Origin: Sarcomyxa edulis
Taxonomy: Eukaryota; Basidiomycota; Agaricomycetes; Agaricales; Mycenaceae
Length of the DNA: 64,000 nt
Reading direction: 5' to 3'
Assembly (NCBI GenBank): GCA_009761415.1
Contig: QUOL01000012.1
Span: forward strand, 759,001 to 823,000
A model generated the notes under the pieces. It was given only the letters and a program-made list of their open reading frames with translations. It was not told where the DNA came from and ran no database searches. This document shows, in pieces, positions 24,047-36,059 of the stretch; position 1 is the stretch's first letter, and the number at the start of each line of letters is the position of its first letter. Both the position numbers and the translations under genes were made by a program.

Positions 24047-27000
24047 ATGACACCCCGCCCTTCTCTTTCAACCAAGCCTCGTCCTTCATCTGCAATATAC
24101 GTCGGCCCTGGCGCCTTTCTACCTCCCTCGGATATTCCAGACCTACCAGAACCCCCAAGCCCTGTCAGCTCAAACGGCTCAGGTCTGCCTTCGCCTCCTG
24201 CTACCAATTCCACCGGTAGTGGGAGCACAGAAAGCATCAGTGCCCACGATCGTGACCGCCCAAGACCTACATCCTTGACCTCCAACGCGAATATGCTAAA
24301 TGGCAGTAACATGAAGACATTTCAAGCCGCCTTTGCGCAAAACTCGCAGCCTAAATCAAATTTGAAAAACCAAGCCCACACCTCCGCAGACGAATACGAT
24401 GAAGACGATAACGATAACGACAATGACAATGACAACGATGAAGATAATACTGCTCGATTGGACAGACGACACTCTCTTAAAACTGCAAGTGAGAATATAA
24501 TCGCACTGCAGCGGGTCAAGTCTCTAACTCAGCGGAACCGCATGGTGAGTTTACGCGTTTTTCCCTCACACTACGCGCCGCTCATCATTATTTTCGTTCA
24601 TGGTCTGGTCATATCTGCATCTTCCCTATATTTGTTTGCTAAAATCCCCTCTCAAAAAAATGGCTCATTTATTCCAATGCATACGTTATTATTCGATCCA
24701 TCTATGATCACCTCAGGCTATTGACAAACTGTCCGCGTTTTCACGCCTAAGTTCACCCTCTCCGAACCCCGGTCTTCGAGGCTCAAGGTCCCCCGGCCAG
24801 CCATCCACATCGTCCTACGCTTCCACATCGTCTTCGTCCGAATCATCATCATCTCGTCTCCATTCCCGATCAGCATCACATACAACAGTCGTTGCCTCTC
24901 CCTCGCCCTCCTACCCGACTACCTCCCAACGTTCACGCCCACCACCAAGCCATTACGATACACTCTCCGGATCCGAAACCGAACGCGAATCCACATCCGG
25001 ATACTCCCACTCCCATGCCTCTTCCTCATCATCTGTCCACTTTTCCAGCTCAAGTTCCAAGCCAAATACACACTCTCGTTCTTCATCGCCAAATCGTTCC
25101 GACACACCTCCGCCCACGAATCCCAATCACCCACCTAATAGCAACAGCCGTTCTGCGACACCCACCTCTCAACGATTACGACGAATCTCAGCACCAGCCT
25201 CACCTGGTAAAAGTCTTCTCTCCCGGGCCGGGGCAAGCGTCGATGCTTTGGTGAACTCTCGAATCGGAAACGATGGCGATAGGCCATCGTCAAGATCGAG
25301 AACACCGAGGAAAAGATCCAGTATGGCTATGAGCGCTAGAGGAAATGATTTTGATGGCGACGACGACGACGACGACGATGTTACGCATGCAGCACTGGCT
25401 GCTGTTGCTTCTGCGCGTTTAAGTCCGACTGGGAGCGGGAGTGGAAGGAAGGCGAGGCAGCCTTTGCCGAGGGAGTTCAGGGATTTGAGTCAGGATGGGA
25501 GTCGGCGGACGAGTTTGGATGGTGGAAGGGTTTGTCATTCCAATCTTTTACATGCGAAACATCGGCTTATGCATATATGTGCAGGATTCTATCGAGCCTA
25601 CTACGCCGTATCGTAATAATCGCGACCGAGACACGTATATAGGGCGTGGATCGCCCTCTCCTAAGGCTTCTGCAGCTACTTTTGCGGCCCCTCAGTCAGA
25701 ACGTTCTCCTCGTGTCGCGCGACACTCTACGAACCGACCTTCTACGGTAAGGGAGCTGGCAAGACGGCACCAGACGAGATGGCTATCGGAGGATCTTTCT
25801 TCTAATCTAGGCGATCCTGAAGAGACTGGGGGAAGACGGCAATGGCTTCGAGGAGGAAGTGCCGAAAGTGGTTTGGCTACGGGAAGGAGTCTGGTTGGTG
25901 AAGGGCTGAGAGCTGCTGGTCTGACAAAGAGGGATGATGATGTATTTGGCGTCTCGAATGCCACTGGGGGAGAACAGGAGCAGAGAAGACGATCTCGTGG
26001 TGTCGATTGGGCGGCTAGCGTGGTGGACGCAAAGGAAAGAGATAAGGACGGGAAGCGAAGCTCGAGTAGGGCGAGCGGTCTTTCCATTAACTCTCGCGTA
26101 GGCGAGGGGGCGGGACCGTCGTCCGAATTTCGGACGCCAGAGGCACGGCCTACTTCGAGCCTTGCCACTGCTGCTCTTGATCAAGATAGAACTAGGGGTG
26201 GAACAAGGGCTGCAACATCTATGGCTCATTATGATCACCGTCAATCTGAGGAGGACGACGAACCGAGGACTGCTCCGCCTGCATTAAGAACACAGAAGAG
26301 TGTACCCATATCAGATCGAGATTCCCAGAGGACTGGAGCTGGGTCCTCACTAGGTCGGTATTCTGTCCAGCCACAATCGCAGGATAGGATGTATTCTAGT
26401 CCGATGGGTCGACGCAATACTGCATCGACACCTCTCCCTAATAGCTCTATGAGTGGTAGTCAACAGCACCAATTGCCTTCGGAGCATACGCGGCTGATGA
26501 TGGAGTCTTTGACGATGTTTGAGTCGTACTTGTCACGCTTACCACAAGCTGGAGGTGCGAGTGGGTCTATTCCTGAGTTGACTCGAAGCGCCCAGGGGAT
26601 TGTCAGTGCTGCTGATCGACTCAATGGGCTGCTAAGGGCTGGCACGAACAGGGCCTTGGAGGAGCAGATCGATGCTGAGGTTGGAGATGCAGATGGTGAT
26701 TCAGGCGTACTTGATCTTGTCGAGGTTTGGAGAAAGGTGGGAGGAGATTTCAGGGAAAGCCTCAGAGCTAGTGATGAACTTGTCCGAGGGATGACTGGGC
26801 TCCTGTTAGGTGTTGGGAAGGTCATCAAGGAGAGCATGGCTGAGGCAGGGAACGGAAACCATATGCGGATGGGTTCAGAAGAAGATAGGAGAATAAGCCC
26901 TGATGTTGGGGGCAGTAGCAATGCCGGTAGAAGAAGTGTCGATCTCTCCGGTAGGAGAAGCGTAGAACTCAGTGGAAGACGAAGCACCGAATCAAGGAGA

Positions 27001-27918
27001 AGTTGGGAACTCCCTAGAGAAAGGCTGGCGGCTCGTGCGGAAAGCATCTCCGGAGCTCGACCACCGTCGGCATTGAACATCGTCAGGTCATCCGATCCAG
27101 ATCGCGACTTTCCTCCACAAAATGCTACTGTGACCCCTGCATCCTCGATGCGACGCCTGTTTAGTCCCCGTGAACAACGAGAACACCAGATGAACGCCAA
27201 TGCATTGGCTGCCGCTGATTCTCAGGAGACCTTGCAGGGTTATGAACCTTCTCCAACACCTGCATCTCGTCAGCAACAGAAACAGAACACCTTTCTGGAT
27301 CGCAGTCGAACTCTCCCACCTCTGTCCATCCCATCCCCCCTACCCGCTCTTCCCTCAGAAGTCCTACTCAACCGCAGCAAGACAGAAAAGATCGCTCCGG
27401 CTCGTGAACGCCGCAAAGTCTCAATCGCATCTATCTCGACTGTCAGGGCAAGTCCGAAATTCACTACTATCAGCACTCCGAACCCTACGACTGCTATCAC
27501 ACCGCACACCGTGTCAAATTCCCCCAACAACAAATCCTTCCCTTTGCCTAGAAATGATCTAGATAATTCAACCCGAACACATGGCGTGACTTTCTCCAGG
27601 CCGCCCAACATATCTGTGTCTGCCCTCACTGGACTGCAGCAGCAACAGAACAGAGACAACCGAAATCGCACCATATCTACCTCGTCTTCGATTGCGAATG
27701 AGCTTGACTCCAACCTTACGCCCCCGACTCCAGCGACACCACTCTCTGGTTCTGAGACCGAGCGAGATTCCAGACGGAGAACGCTCGGTGCAAGGAATGT
27801 CCGCGCATCGTTAGATGGGAACGGTCCCTCGCAAGCAACTCGTGGTGGCGAAGCCAACCGCGCTCCCAATACGCGAAAAGAGCGACGTCGGACTATCAAT
27901 GAGATTTTCAACACCTGA
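24047..27918 (+). CDS. Large serine-rich protein of unknown function
   Basis: Three exons, 24047..24544, 24717..25529, 25585..27918; 1,214 residues. I do not recognise the family. Most of it is Ser/Pro/Arg-rich and disordered. Two acidic runs (an Asp-Asn repeat near residue 125 and seven Asp near 375) come from simple repeats. A short conserved-looking helix follows the first run (IIALQRVKSLTQRNRMAIDKL). One folded helical block lies at nt 26480-26870 (HTRLMMESLTMFESYLSRL ... VEVWRKVGGDFRESLRASDEL ... LLLGVGKVI). After it come tandem arginine-serine repeats of the type GRRSV(D/E)LS, and the protein ends with RKERRRTINEIFNT. Intron 2 has an unusual GTTTGT donor. Layout suggests a cytoskeletal or cortical scaffold under phospho-control, but this is only inference. 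Confidence 0.75.
24408..24450. repeat. Simple repeat encoding Asp-Asn run
   Basis: Imperfect (GAYAAC)n repeat inside exon 1 of the serine-rich gene; it encodes alternating Asp and Asn residues. Confidence 0.75.
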
Positions 27919-28501
27919 TGAGTCCAAAATTACTTCCGTGAGCATCTTTCTCTCCTCCACAATTGCCTCTTAGACTCAGTGTGTCGAGTCGCAGAACCAT
28001 CCACCATGCTACCCGCAGAATCCACTGTCTTTATCATTATGTTCCAGCCGTTTACTTTGCGAGATATCCTCTATATTTTTCAGCGTTTGGACAGTTCCAT
28101 GGCTGTACTTGTTCCTATCCTATTTCTTCTCGTCTGTCTATCTTTTTTTGGGCTCCCCATAATCCTTTTCGAATTCTTGATGGTCCGCGCTCCGTACATA
28201 CTCAGACTCTTCGTTGTTCTTCTTCTCATTTCTTTTCTCTGATCTCTGTGTGTCACATCTTGATGTTCCGTATGATTATGGGTTTATGCACGACGAAAGG
28301 GAGGCTCTCCTCTCTATGGTACATGAGTACTTTACTTTTTGACGAAAGCTAATAGCTGCTGAATGACTTACAGAAAGATAAGTTCAACTGCATTCAAGCG
28401 TCGTTCGATAATTACATTCTTTGACACAGGTAATCCTTTTACAAGCAGACGATGTTGTCCATAATACATGTACTATGCTGGTTCGCAGTGTATACAATCC
28501 T
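27919..28501. other. Intergenic between convergent genes
   Basis: 3' flanks of the serine-rich gene (+) and the alcohol oxidase gene (-). Pyrimidine-rich; the hydrophobic 87-codon frame 27979..28242 looks like chance translation of T-rich sequence. No gene. Confidence 0.5.
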
Positions 28502-31188
28502 TCAAACACCCTTGATGCCAAGCTCCTCAGCGATGATGACTGCAGCCTTTTCTCCAATCAACAAGGCAGTGGAGTATGTGTTCGCCCCTACGTTGGCGGG
28601 CGCGATGGAGAGGTCGGCAACTTTCAAGTTCTTGATACCATAGACGTTCAAGTGGGAGTCAACGACTCCGCCCTTCTCGCGTGGCTTCATGGGGCAAGTT
28701 CCGAGCTGCAAATTTTCATAATTGAGCCGAGCCGTGTTTGTGAAGAGAAGAATACTCACCGAATGCCATGTTGTTTCGACTAGGTTGGATCAAGATATCA
28801 GAATATACGCCGCGAAGAAAATCGGAAGATAGTCACCTGTCTTTCTGTGGAAACTCTCGATGGCTGCATCGTCTTCTGCAGTGTAGACAAGATCTGGAGC
28901 AGAAATAGGGACAGGACCGTCTGCCTCTTTTGGTGTCACTGCACTTCCGGCAGGGAACACGGGATGCCCTGAGATCATCTCTCCTTGATACAATGGGTGT
29001 CGACGGGCAAACTCCCTTCCGAGTTTGTATCCCCATTTCACAACTGCGAGATCGGCGACACTGAATAGATAGAATAAGTATCGGGAGACAGGGATTAGAT
29101 GTTCGAGAAGTACCTAGACAAGAAACCGGGCTCGAAATCGAAAGCACCATAGACGTCGTCTGATTTGATGTGCACACGACCAGTGGAGACCTGATATACC
29201 TCAGTCAGAGAGAAAAGCAGCAAGTATACATGATGACTAACCGGGTATTCCAAGTAGTAACCCGTAGTGAAGTATTTGCGTACAGGCAGGCCGGTATGGT
29301 CGCCGACGAATCTTTGGGAACACGGGTCAGTCTATCAGATATTGGAAAATCGCACGACATACCCAGAAAGTGCACCCATCCAAAGGACTGGCTTATCAGG
29401 GGCATTAGCGAAGTATTTCTCCCATCTTTCCTTGAAGTCAGGGCCGATGACTTCCAAATCTTTCGCCGTGGGACGAAGCTTGATAGCTGCGTCGACTCCA
29501 CTATTCGAAGTGGTCAATCAACAAATGATCCACGCAGGTAAAGGCGGGGCAGACTCACTTCGCTCCCATGTAACCTTTGCCATCGGTCATCCATTGAGTG
29601 ATGTGCTCTGTCGAAAGAGTCGTCAGCAATCTCCTCAGAAGTAAGTGTTGGACTGTAGTTACTCTGATACTCGGGAAGGTATCCACTGAAGACCAAGTCA
29701 TATGTTTCCGCATCCTCGTGGGCGAGGTATGGAATACAAGTGAAGATATGATCTGCTCATCATGTCAGCACCAGCGCAACTGGCTGTCTGATCTAATGTG
29801 CTGACCGTTGTAATTCTCGCCGACTCCAGGCAGATCGACGACTGGTTTGACACCAGCAGCCTCAAGAACGCTCTTTGCACCGATTCCAGATCTTTCGAGG
29901 ATGTTTGGAGAGCCAAATGAACCGGCAGCAACCACGACGAGGCGCTTGGCACGAACGGTCCGAATTGATTGATCAGAGTCAGGGTGAACGCGAATGTCGT
30001 TCACAAATTCAACGCCAACAGCAGTGTCGTTTCTACGCAAAACGAGTCAGATTTGATGTAAGTAATATTAAGGGTACTCACTCAATGATAACGCGCTTGA
30101 CTCTGCATCCAGCAGCGACATTGAGGTTCTTGTTGTGGTCCTGATTGTAGATGAAGTAATGGGGTACATCAGAACGCTTTCCCGTTTCGCCGTCGATCCA
30201 TCTATGAAAGAAATCAATGAGCAAGGAAAAGACTATCCAGATCGAAGCCGATTACTTTGCCCATCTCTATAGAGCAATTTGATTTAGTCGTAAGAAGATG
30301 TTAGTAGATATATGGCACATACACCATAAGCATTGACCGTGTGCAAGTCGTTGGCATCTTCGGTCAAAGTACGGTCTTTGTCGTACTCCGTGATGTAGTC
30401 GAGGAACATTTTCCCGACATTGGTGTAGGCACCACCATAAGAAACCTTCAGAGGTCCGCTGTATCCGTGGGTTGGTTGGTCTGGTTGGATCTGATAAGTC
30501 TCGGTCTGTTACAGGGTAAGAATTTGAATTGGATCCGAGCTCAATGAAATCAGGGACCTTTTTCAGGAGCGGAATCAAATCCTTGGACCCCCAACCCGGG
30601 TTTTCGTGAACGTTCTCCCAGTCATCAAAATCGGACCTACGGGGGCAAAAGTCAGACAAAACGCGATGCGGATATAACCACAACACATACGCAGAGGCGC
30701 GAGTGTACATTACGACTGAGACAGGGGTTAGAGACAATGCCTCGATCACACAACACTTGTACTTACAATTGACACTCGATCCACCACCGACGCAACGTCC
30801 GCTCGCTACGATCACAGAACGGTCAGCAATGTCCTTGCTGGGTTTGCCAAAGTTGAACGACATGGTTGTCGAGGTCGGGTGGAGATGGCCAAAATAACGA
30901 CCTGCCATGACATGCTCTGGCATGTCACGGGTGTGGGGGCCCGCTTCCAATACGAGAATCTGTTCGTATCGTTAGTTTGAAAGGGCAACCTTGCAAGATA
31001 GATCTTCACCTTCAAGGATGGGTCTGCTGCAGCGAGACGACCTGCAGTAAGACAGGCCGCAGCTCCACCTAGGAGGAAGGTATAAGTTAGATGGCACCCG
31101 ATACGCCTAGATGGAACCCAGATAGATGATACACACCTCCGGCGAATACAATGTCATATTCAGCATCTACAGATGGTACAGAAGACAT
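28502..31188 (-). CDS. AOX: Alcohol (methanol) oxidase, GMC oxidoreductase family
   Basis: FAD enzyme that oxidises short primary alcohols to aldehydes with release of H2O2 (EC 1.1.3.13 type); in wood-decay fungi the peroxide can feed peroxidases or Fenton chemistry. Seventeen exons: 31188..31137, 31068..31010, 30959..30767, 30715..30691, 30636..30558, 30505..30323, 30266..30256, 30201..30082, 30032..29806, 29752..29663, 29607..29559, 29500..29363, 29311..29242, 29190..29114, 29060..28837, 28779..28760, 28705..28502; 606 residues. Visible: FAD-binding AGGGAAACLTAGRLA near residue 16, GMC signature GRCVGGGSSVNFVMYTRAS, AAGSFGSPNILERSGIG, catalytic His in TWHS (H538) and catalytic Asn in NVGANTY (N581). 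Family length is about 650. No signal peptide; the C-terminus KGV is not a standard peroxisomal signal. Exons of 11, 20 and 25 nt are notable. Confidence 0.93.
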
Positions 31189-33135
31189 AGCGAGGAGTTT
31201 GAGGTGATGGGGTGATGGGGTGATGTTCTTGGAAGAAACTTGTATGTACACTAAAGCGCTCTAATGTTATATATGGCAGATGGCTCGGGCTGGATAGCCA
31301 TTGAGCATGAAGCCCGAAGATCTATTTCGTACAAGAGAATTCTGATCTAGATGGATGATAGGAGGGTGATTCTGGTCTTCGAAAAGTCGTAGGTGAAGCA
31401 TTGATGCCATCTGAATCCATCCCGAATCGGACCTTGGCAAACACAGAATCAAGGAACAGACTGCAAAAGGACTTGAAAGTGGGTAAAAACTCCAGAGGAA
31501 CTGATCCCCAGGCATGGTACTGATCGATGCACTGACGCGTGTTCGCGGCCTGCTCCATCAAAAATCCAATCAGTGTTGTAAAGATAAAAAAACACTAACC
31601 CGAGTCCTACGACCAAGGGCTTTCGAGTATCCCATAGGGAGAGGTGACAGCCAGGAGGACTAGAGCTCCTGTACCACTGCCAGACTCGGTCACCAGTCTC
31701 AAAGTGTAGTATAATAGGAAATGTTTATAGCGATCAAACGATCAACTCATGCCATCCCATGCCATTGCCATTGTGCGGAAATACAGTCCAAAGGGGATGA
31801 GCGTATGATTGCAAGCACAAGCAAGACATCGTGTCAGTCTGGACTTCATGAATCATTTTGGTGTGGCAGAAGAAGTGTTCTGTCACCGTTCATTCGGAGA
31901 CACACTGGCATCGATACCACTTGCCTGGCACTTCGGTGGAAACGGGAATACAGAGAGCCTAATAATGATTTCTCATCGCAAGATTGACCAGAACGGAGCC
32001 CTGAGACATCTGGAAATCAGAGCTGAGCGTTGAGAAACGATGAAACATTTACGCACGTAGTACCGAAGGTCCTTTTGGGATAGTCGTTGGGTACATCACA
32101 ATCATGAAGAAGGCTCCCATGTGCCAAACTTTACATTTGACTTTGGCTAATCCTGACCCGCTGATGGAAGACTCAGATCCATCCTTCAAGGCCACAGAAG
32201 CCATGTAGAATTGTCAAAGAGCATGAGTGTTGGCATGTTCCGATTTCACTGGTAGATAGATAATCGATGATCGACCAATGATCAACCACGGCATGTCCAC
32301 CTGATCCCAAGCTAGACCAAAATTCGGAGACATCCTCAGATGTTTATCGATAAGTGCGCATTAGTTGGACTGAATAAGCGAGCCTGAAGGAGGGGAGTGA
32401 AGTGGAGCGACTGATAGTGAGTGGTACTTATACTGAATTGCTTTGGGCAGCCGCTCACGTCGCTACGCGGTGTTGATTTTAGACGCGACTGCACGCCGAC
32501 GGCAGTGATGCGGCTCAAGTTGCTCTTCCTCCACCTTCGTCGGTCAAATTTGAGGACCTCGTGTCGTGCGCCGCATCTTGATTTATGCAAGAAATCATGT
32601 GGACGAACGCCGGTACATACTTCGACGTCCTACTGGGCTGGCAGAGAAGACTGATCTATCACAACTCGGACGACTGCTACTTGCGAATGTGAGGGCTACG
32701 AATAGCAACTATAGTAAGCCAGCTTGACTATCTGCATATACACTTTTGTGGATGGATGTGCTGCACTGAAACTATCCAATTTATCCAGTCTCAAGCTTAT
32801 AAGATGTAACTGAAAACATGAACCCTATCTCGAATCTACGGGCATTGGCGGCTCGAGTCTTTTCAAAGCGCAGCGCGCTCAGTATAGCCCAACCTCGAAA
32901 CGTATCTGCTTAAATCCGACAGAGTCGGCACGCGCATTGCACTATATTTTTAGTTTTCGGAGCTAATTCTTGAATGACAGTCTCCTTGCAACGACTCATG
33001 CTGTTATCTCTTCAGTATTACAGGATAAAGACGCTCTAGCTGTGCTATCGGGTTTGTTTCATAAGCAGCAAGTTCTGGCCAGATGACTATCGTGTATCAT
33101 CCGTTCCAGAATCCTCCGCAAGCTCGAGAAGCACG
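31189..33135. other. 1.9-kb intergenic stretch
   Basis: Upstream region of alcohol oxidase and of the DUF6534 gene. A 75-codon frame at 31809..32033 (+) has protein-like composition but no recognisable domain. No inverted repeats or element ends stood out. No gene supported; a long regulatory region for the oxidase is possible. Confidence 0.45.
31267..31274 (-). promoter_or_regulatory. Candidate TATA box of the alcohol oxidase gene
   Basis: ATATATAA on the minus strand about 80 nt upstream of the ATG at 31188. Confidence 0.5.
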
Positions 33136-34781
33136 ATGGCCACCCTTCCGAGTTGTGTACCCCCGGGTGTCAATGTCTCCCTGATGTGAGTCCAACATCT
33201 CTATAGACTGGATTCTCGGGTCGCTCATCCAGAAAGCAGAACTGGTCCCTTGGTAGTTCCCTCCTATGTTCTTCAGATTGAGCCGCAGTCTCATTACAAC
33301 CGATCCAGCTGCTTGGCTATATGTTCTCATACGGACTACTAGGAATCCTGGTCGTCCAGATGTGTAGGTTCCGCCTTTCACCTTCATCCGATTCTCAAGT
33401 TTGAATGTATCTCTAGTCCTATATATCACCTTTTTCTCTGCCGATCCACTTGGGATGAGAATCTTCGGTCAGTGTTGATTTGACTGGCCTACGCTCGCCA
33501 CTGATTCTCCTTAGTTTGGATCGTGTTCTTCTTCGAATGTGTGACGACTATCTTCGCTACCATCTCAGCTTGGAATGGCCTAGGTGCAGGTTGGGGCGAC
33601 CTATCAACGCTCTCGACTTTGGACTGGTCTTTCGATCCACTACCAGCTCTCTCTGGTTTTCTTGCGTCCACGGTCCACTTCTTCTTCTGCTGGAGGATAT
33701 ATAAGCTGACTGGCATAATCTATCTTCCTCTCTTTATCGCCGCAGTAAGCAGCCTAAATCCTGAATGCCTATCTTGCCGCCTGAAACTTGTGCAGCTGTC
33801 GATCGTACAATGGTTTATGGCCTTTTATATTGGAGTCAAGGTATGCCACATTCTGTATTGATCCAACCGTCCGAATCTCACCGTCAAAAACAGGTCGGAA
33901 TAGCCGATCGCGACGTCACTGAATTGTTCAGGTTGTCCGCTGAGGTGATCGTAAGTCTTTCGTACGGCGATCTGTAGCCTCTCACTAGACGTCATTCCTC
34001 AGGTATGGCTCGTCGGTAGTGCTGTCTGCGATATCATCATCACTTGCAGTATGGTTATTATCGTATGTGTCTATTTAAACTCATCTTTTCCATTGATCAC
34101 TAAACTGAGCCAGTAGCTTTTCCGAGCGAACTCCAAGACGACCTTTTCTCAAACTAACACTATTCTAGCCAAGCTCATAAATTTCACCGTTGAGACTGGA
34201 ATGACTACGAGCGTTGGTGCAGTTGTGGAACTCATCTTGTTCCTCATATTCCGCAACAATAACCTTCATTTCATATGGTGAGTCGCTTCAATTTCCGGGA
34301 ATGTCCTTGCTCATCCCGGTTTCTCAGGTTCCTTATGCTGTCAAAGCTGTAAGTCGTCTGTCTCGTAGTAGAACGGACATGTCTAACAACGTCCTATTCA
34401 CAGATATTCCAACACCTTGTTGGCATCTCTAAACTCCCGCATCGTATTCGGAGCGAGAGGCTCGCTCGTACAGCACTCCCGTCACACCACAAGTCATAGT
34501 AGTGGTAGTCAAAGAAACCCAATGTGGGACGACGCCCATGGGACGCGCTCGAGGGTCGTTCCACCGAGGATTTCTCCCAAGAATATTCAAATCGCCACTC
34601 GAACAGAAGTCACGAGCGACGACATTGAGATGGCAGTTACCGCGGTACATCGTGTATTTTTTTCGCGGATACTTTACGCTAATAAGTTCAACCTCTTACC
34701 TAGAACGATGTTGACAATGAAGTTTTCCCACCGAGGAAAAGTTACGCTGTATCAGAGGACAAATGTGATCTGAATCAATAG
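33136..34781 (+). CDS. DUF6534-type seven-helix membrane protein (possible frameshift near 33308)
   Basis: Eleven exons: 33136..33185, 33289..33363, 33417..33467, 33515..33744, 33796..33840, 33894..33950, 34003..34062, 34117..34277, 34328..34348, 34404..34644, 34704..34781; about 350 residues. Hydrophobic helices follow one another (LLGYMFSYGLLGILVVQM, IFVWIVFFFECVTTIFATI, the GWGDL loop, LASTVHFFFCWRIYKL, VWLVGSAVCDIIITCSMVII, GAVVELILFLIF) and the family-typical end LSKLYSNTLLASLNSR is present, then a hydrophilic tail. These plasma- or endomembrane proteins are greatly expanded in Agaricomycetes and have no proven function. In exon 2 LITTDP and LLGYM, adjacent in the family, are in different frames, with one surplus base at about 33308. 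Either a sequencing error or a disabling mutation. Confidence 0.72.
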
Positions 34782-35128
34782 TTCTGTCGTTCACCTGGGC
34801 CTGGCAGGACAGAACAATAGGCATTGGACGCTGACATGAAACACCTTCGCCATGTAATCTGTACAGCATGAGTATACCTTCTATAATAATGTATGTAACA
34901 TATTGTCTAGGCATCAATCAGTCTTGTGAGAAGTAGGCATGCGCTCGGGCAGAGGCCGAGCTGAGCTGTGCTGAGAATAGCGCATCGAGCGCTTGTGATG
35001 CACTTCTGTGATGGAGGAATCCATGTCTGGAATGGATGCACACTGTCCTTCCAGGCTTTGTAACCAACACAGCCAACATGCCCTGATGGTGCTTTAGTGA
35101 CATCCTAGGTATCCTCATCTCCTAGCAG
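34782..35128. other. Intergenic
   Basis: 347 bases between the DUF6534 gene and SnoaL-like copy 2, same strand. No element recognised. Confidence 0.5.
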
Positions 35129-35657
35129 ATGACTTCAACGAGGAACGAGCTCCTCGACGCTGCGGAAGCTGTCTTCGCCGACATAGCAGCTTGTACCCCC
35201 GCCTATCTCCTTCTCTCGCACTTTTCGACAACCCATGTCGTTAATTTATCCCACGCACCGCCAAATACGTACACGTATCCCGTCACTGGCTTAGACGCTA
35301 TACGCTCGTACTTCGACCTTTTACATCTGCACTGGAGCTGTCAGGACATGCAGACGCACGAAGCTCGTGCCTATGAGGAGAAACAGCGGGTCGTCTTCTG
35401 TGCGAGTGTCAGGTGGAAGTGGAGGATTTCGGGCAGGAGTTGGACGGAGGTGTTCACTTGCACATTGGACTACGACGAGCATCGCAAGATCAAGAACTTC
35501 TTCGTTAGGACCGAGAGTGATGCGAAGACTTGTTTGATGCTCGCAGTAGATCGGGACCGTCCTCTTGCATCCGTGCGAGTGAGTTATATCGGTGAAGAAG
35601 TGTGTACTCATTGCTAATAGTATCTGGTCACAGGCTGTGAAGCAAGCGCATTATTAG
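35129..35657 (+). CDS. SnoaL/NTF2-like small protein, copy 2
   Basis: Two exons, 35129..35578 (450 nt) and 35634..35657; 157 residues ending AVKQAHY. It aligns along its whole length with copy 1 at 23093..23591: RNELLDAAEAVFADI, YTYPVTGLDAIRSYFDLL, VVFCASVRWKWRISGRSW and FTCTLDYDEHRKIKNFFVRT. The exon-1/intron junction is at the same codon in both. NTF2-like fold inferred from this pattern. Function unknown; no signal peptide. It faces the second DUF4238 gene convergently, as copy 1 faces the first, but here TPT1 and a decarboxylase lie in between. Confidence 0.82.
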
Positions 35658-36059
35658 CACAACTCAAGTTCGTTTCTCGTATACCCTCAGGGACCGATGA
35701 CCATCCTTCAGTAGACGGTAGCAGTCATCCTTTCGTAACGTTCAAATTACATTCAGTGGTCTGTACTTATAGTAGCAACACACATACGCGGATTTTTGTA
35801 ACTGGACGTCCCGAGTCAAACATTGTCTTGCTTCATAGAACCAATATAAACATCATCTCGCTGATTTCGTGCATTCGACGACGACACGCTCGCTTCAGAT
35901 TCGCGATGGCTTCGCCCATGTCCTTTCGATGGAGTTAGGCAGATCGATGATTTGTGACGAAGTTTGGAAAGACGATGCTGATGCTCGAAGCGTGCAAGTT
36001 TGTATGGGCGTTCACAGGATAGACACGAGTCCTTTACGCGTCCACAGTTCCCGTCGCAA
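35658..36059. other. Intergenic between convergent genes
   Basis: 402 bases of 3' flank between SnoaL-like copy 2 (+) and TPT1 (-). No further gene seen. Confidence 0.5.

Noticed and set aside
27979..28242. Hydrophobic 87-codon frame, possible small membrane protein
   Set aside because: T-rich 3' flank translated in frame; no start context or conservation to support it.
31809..32033. 75-codon frame upstream of alcohol oxidase
   Set aside because: Protein-like composition but no family match; isolated in a 1.9-kb gap.
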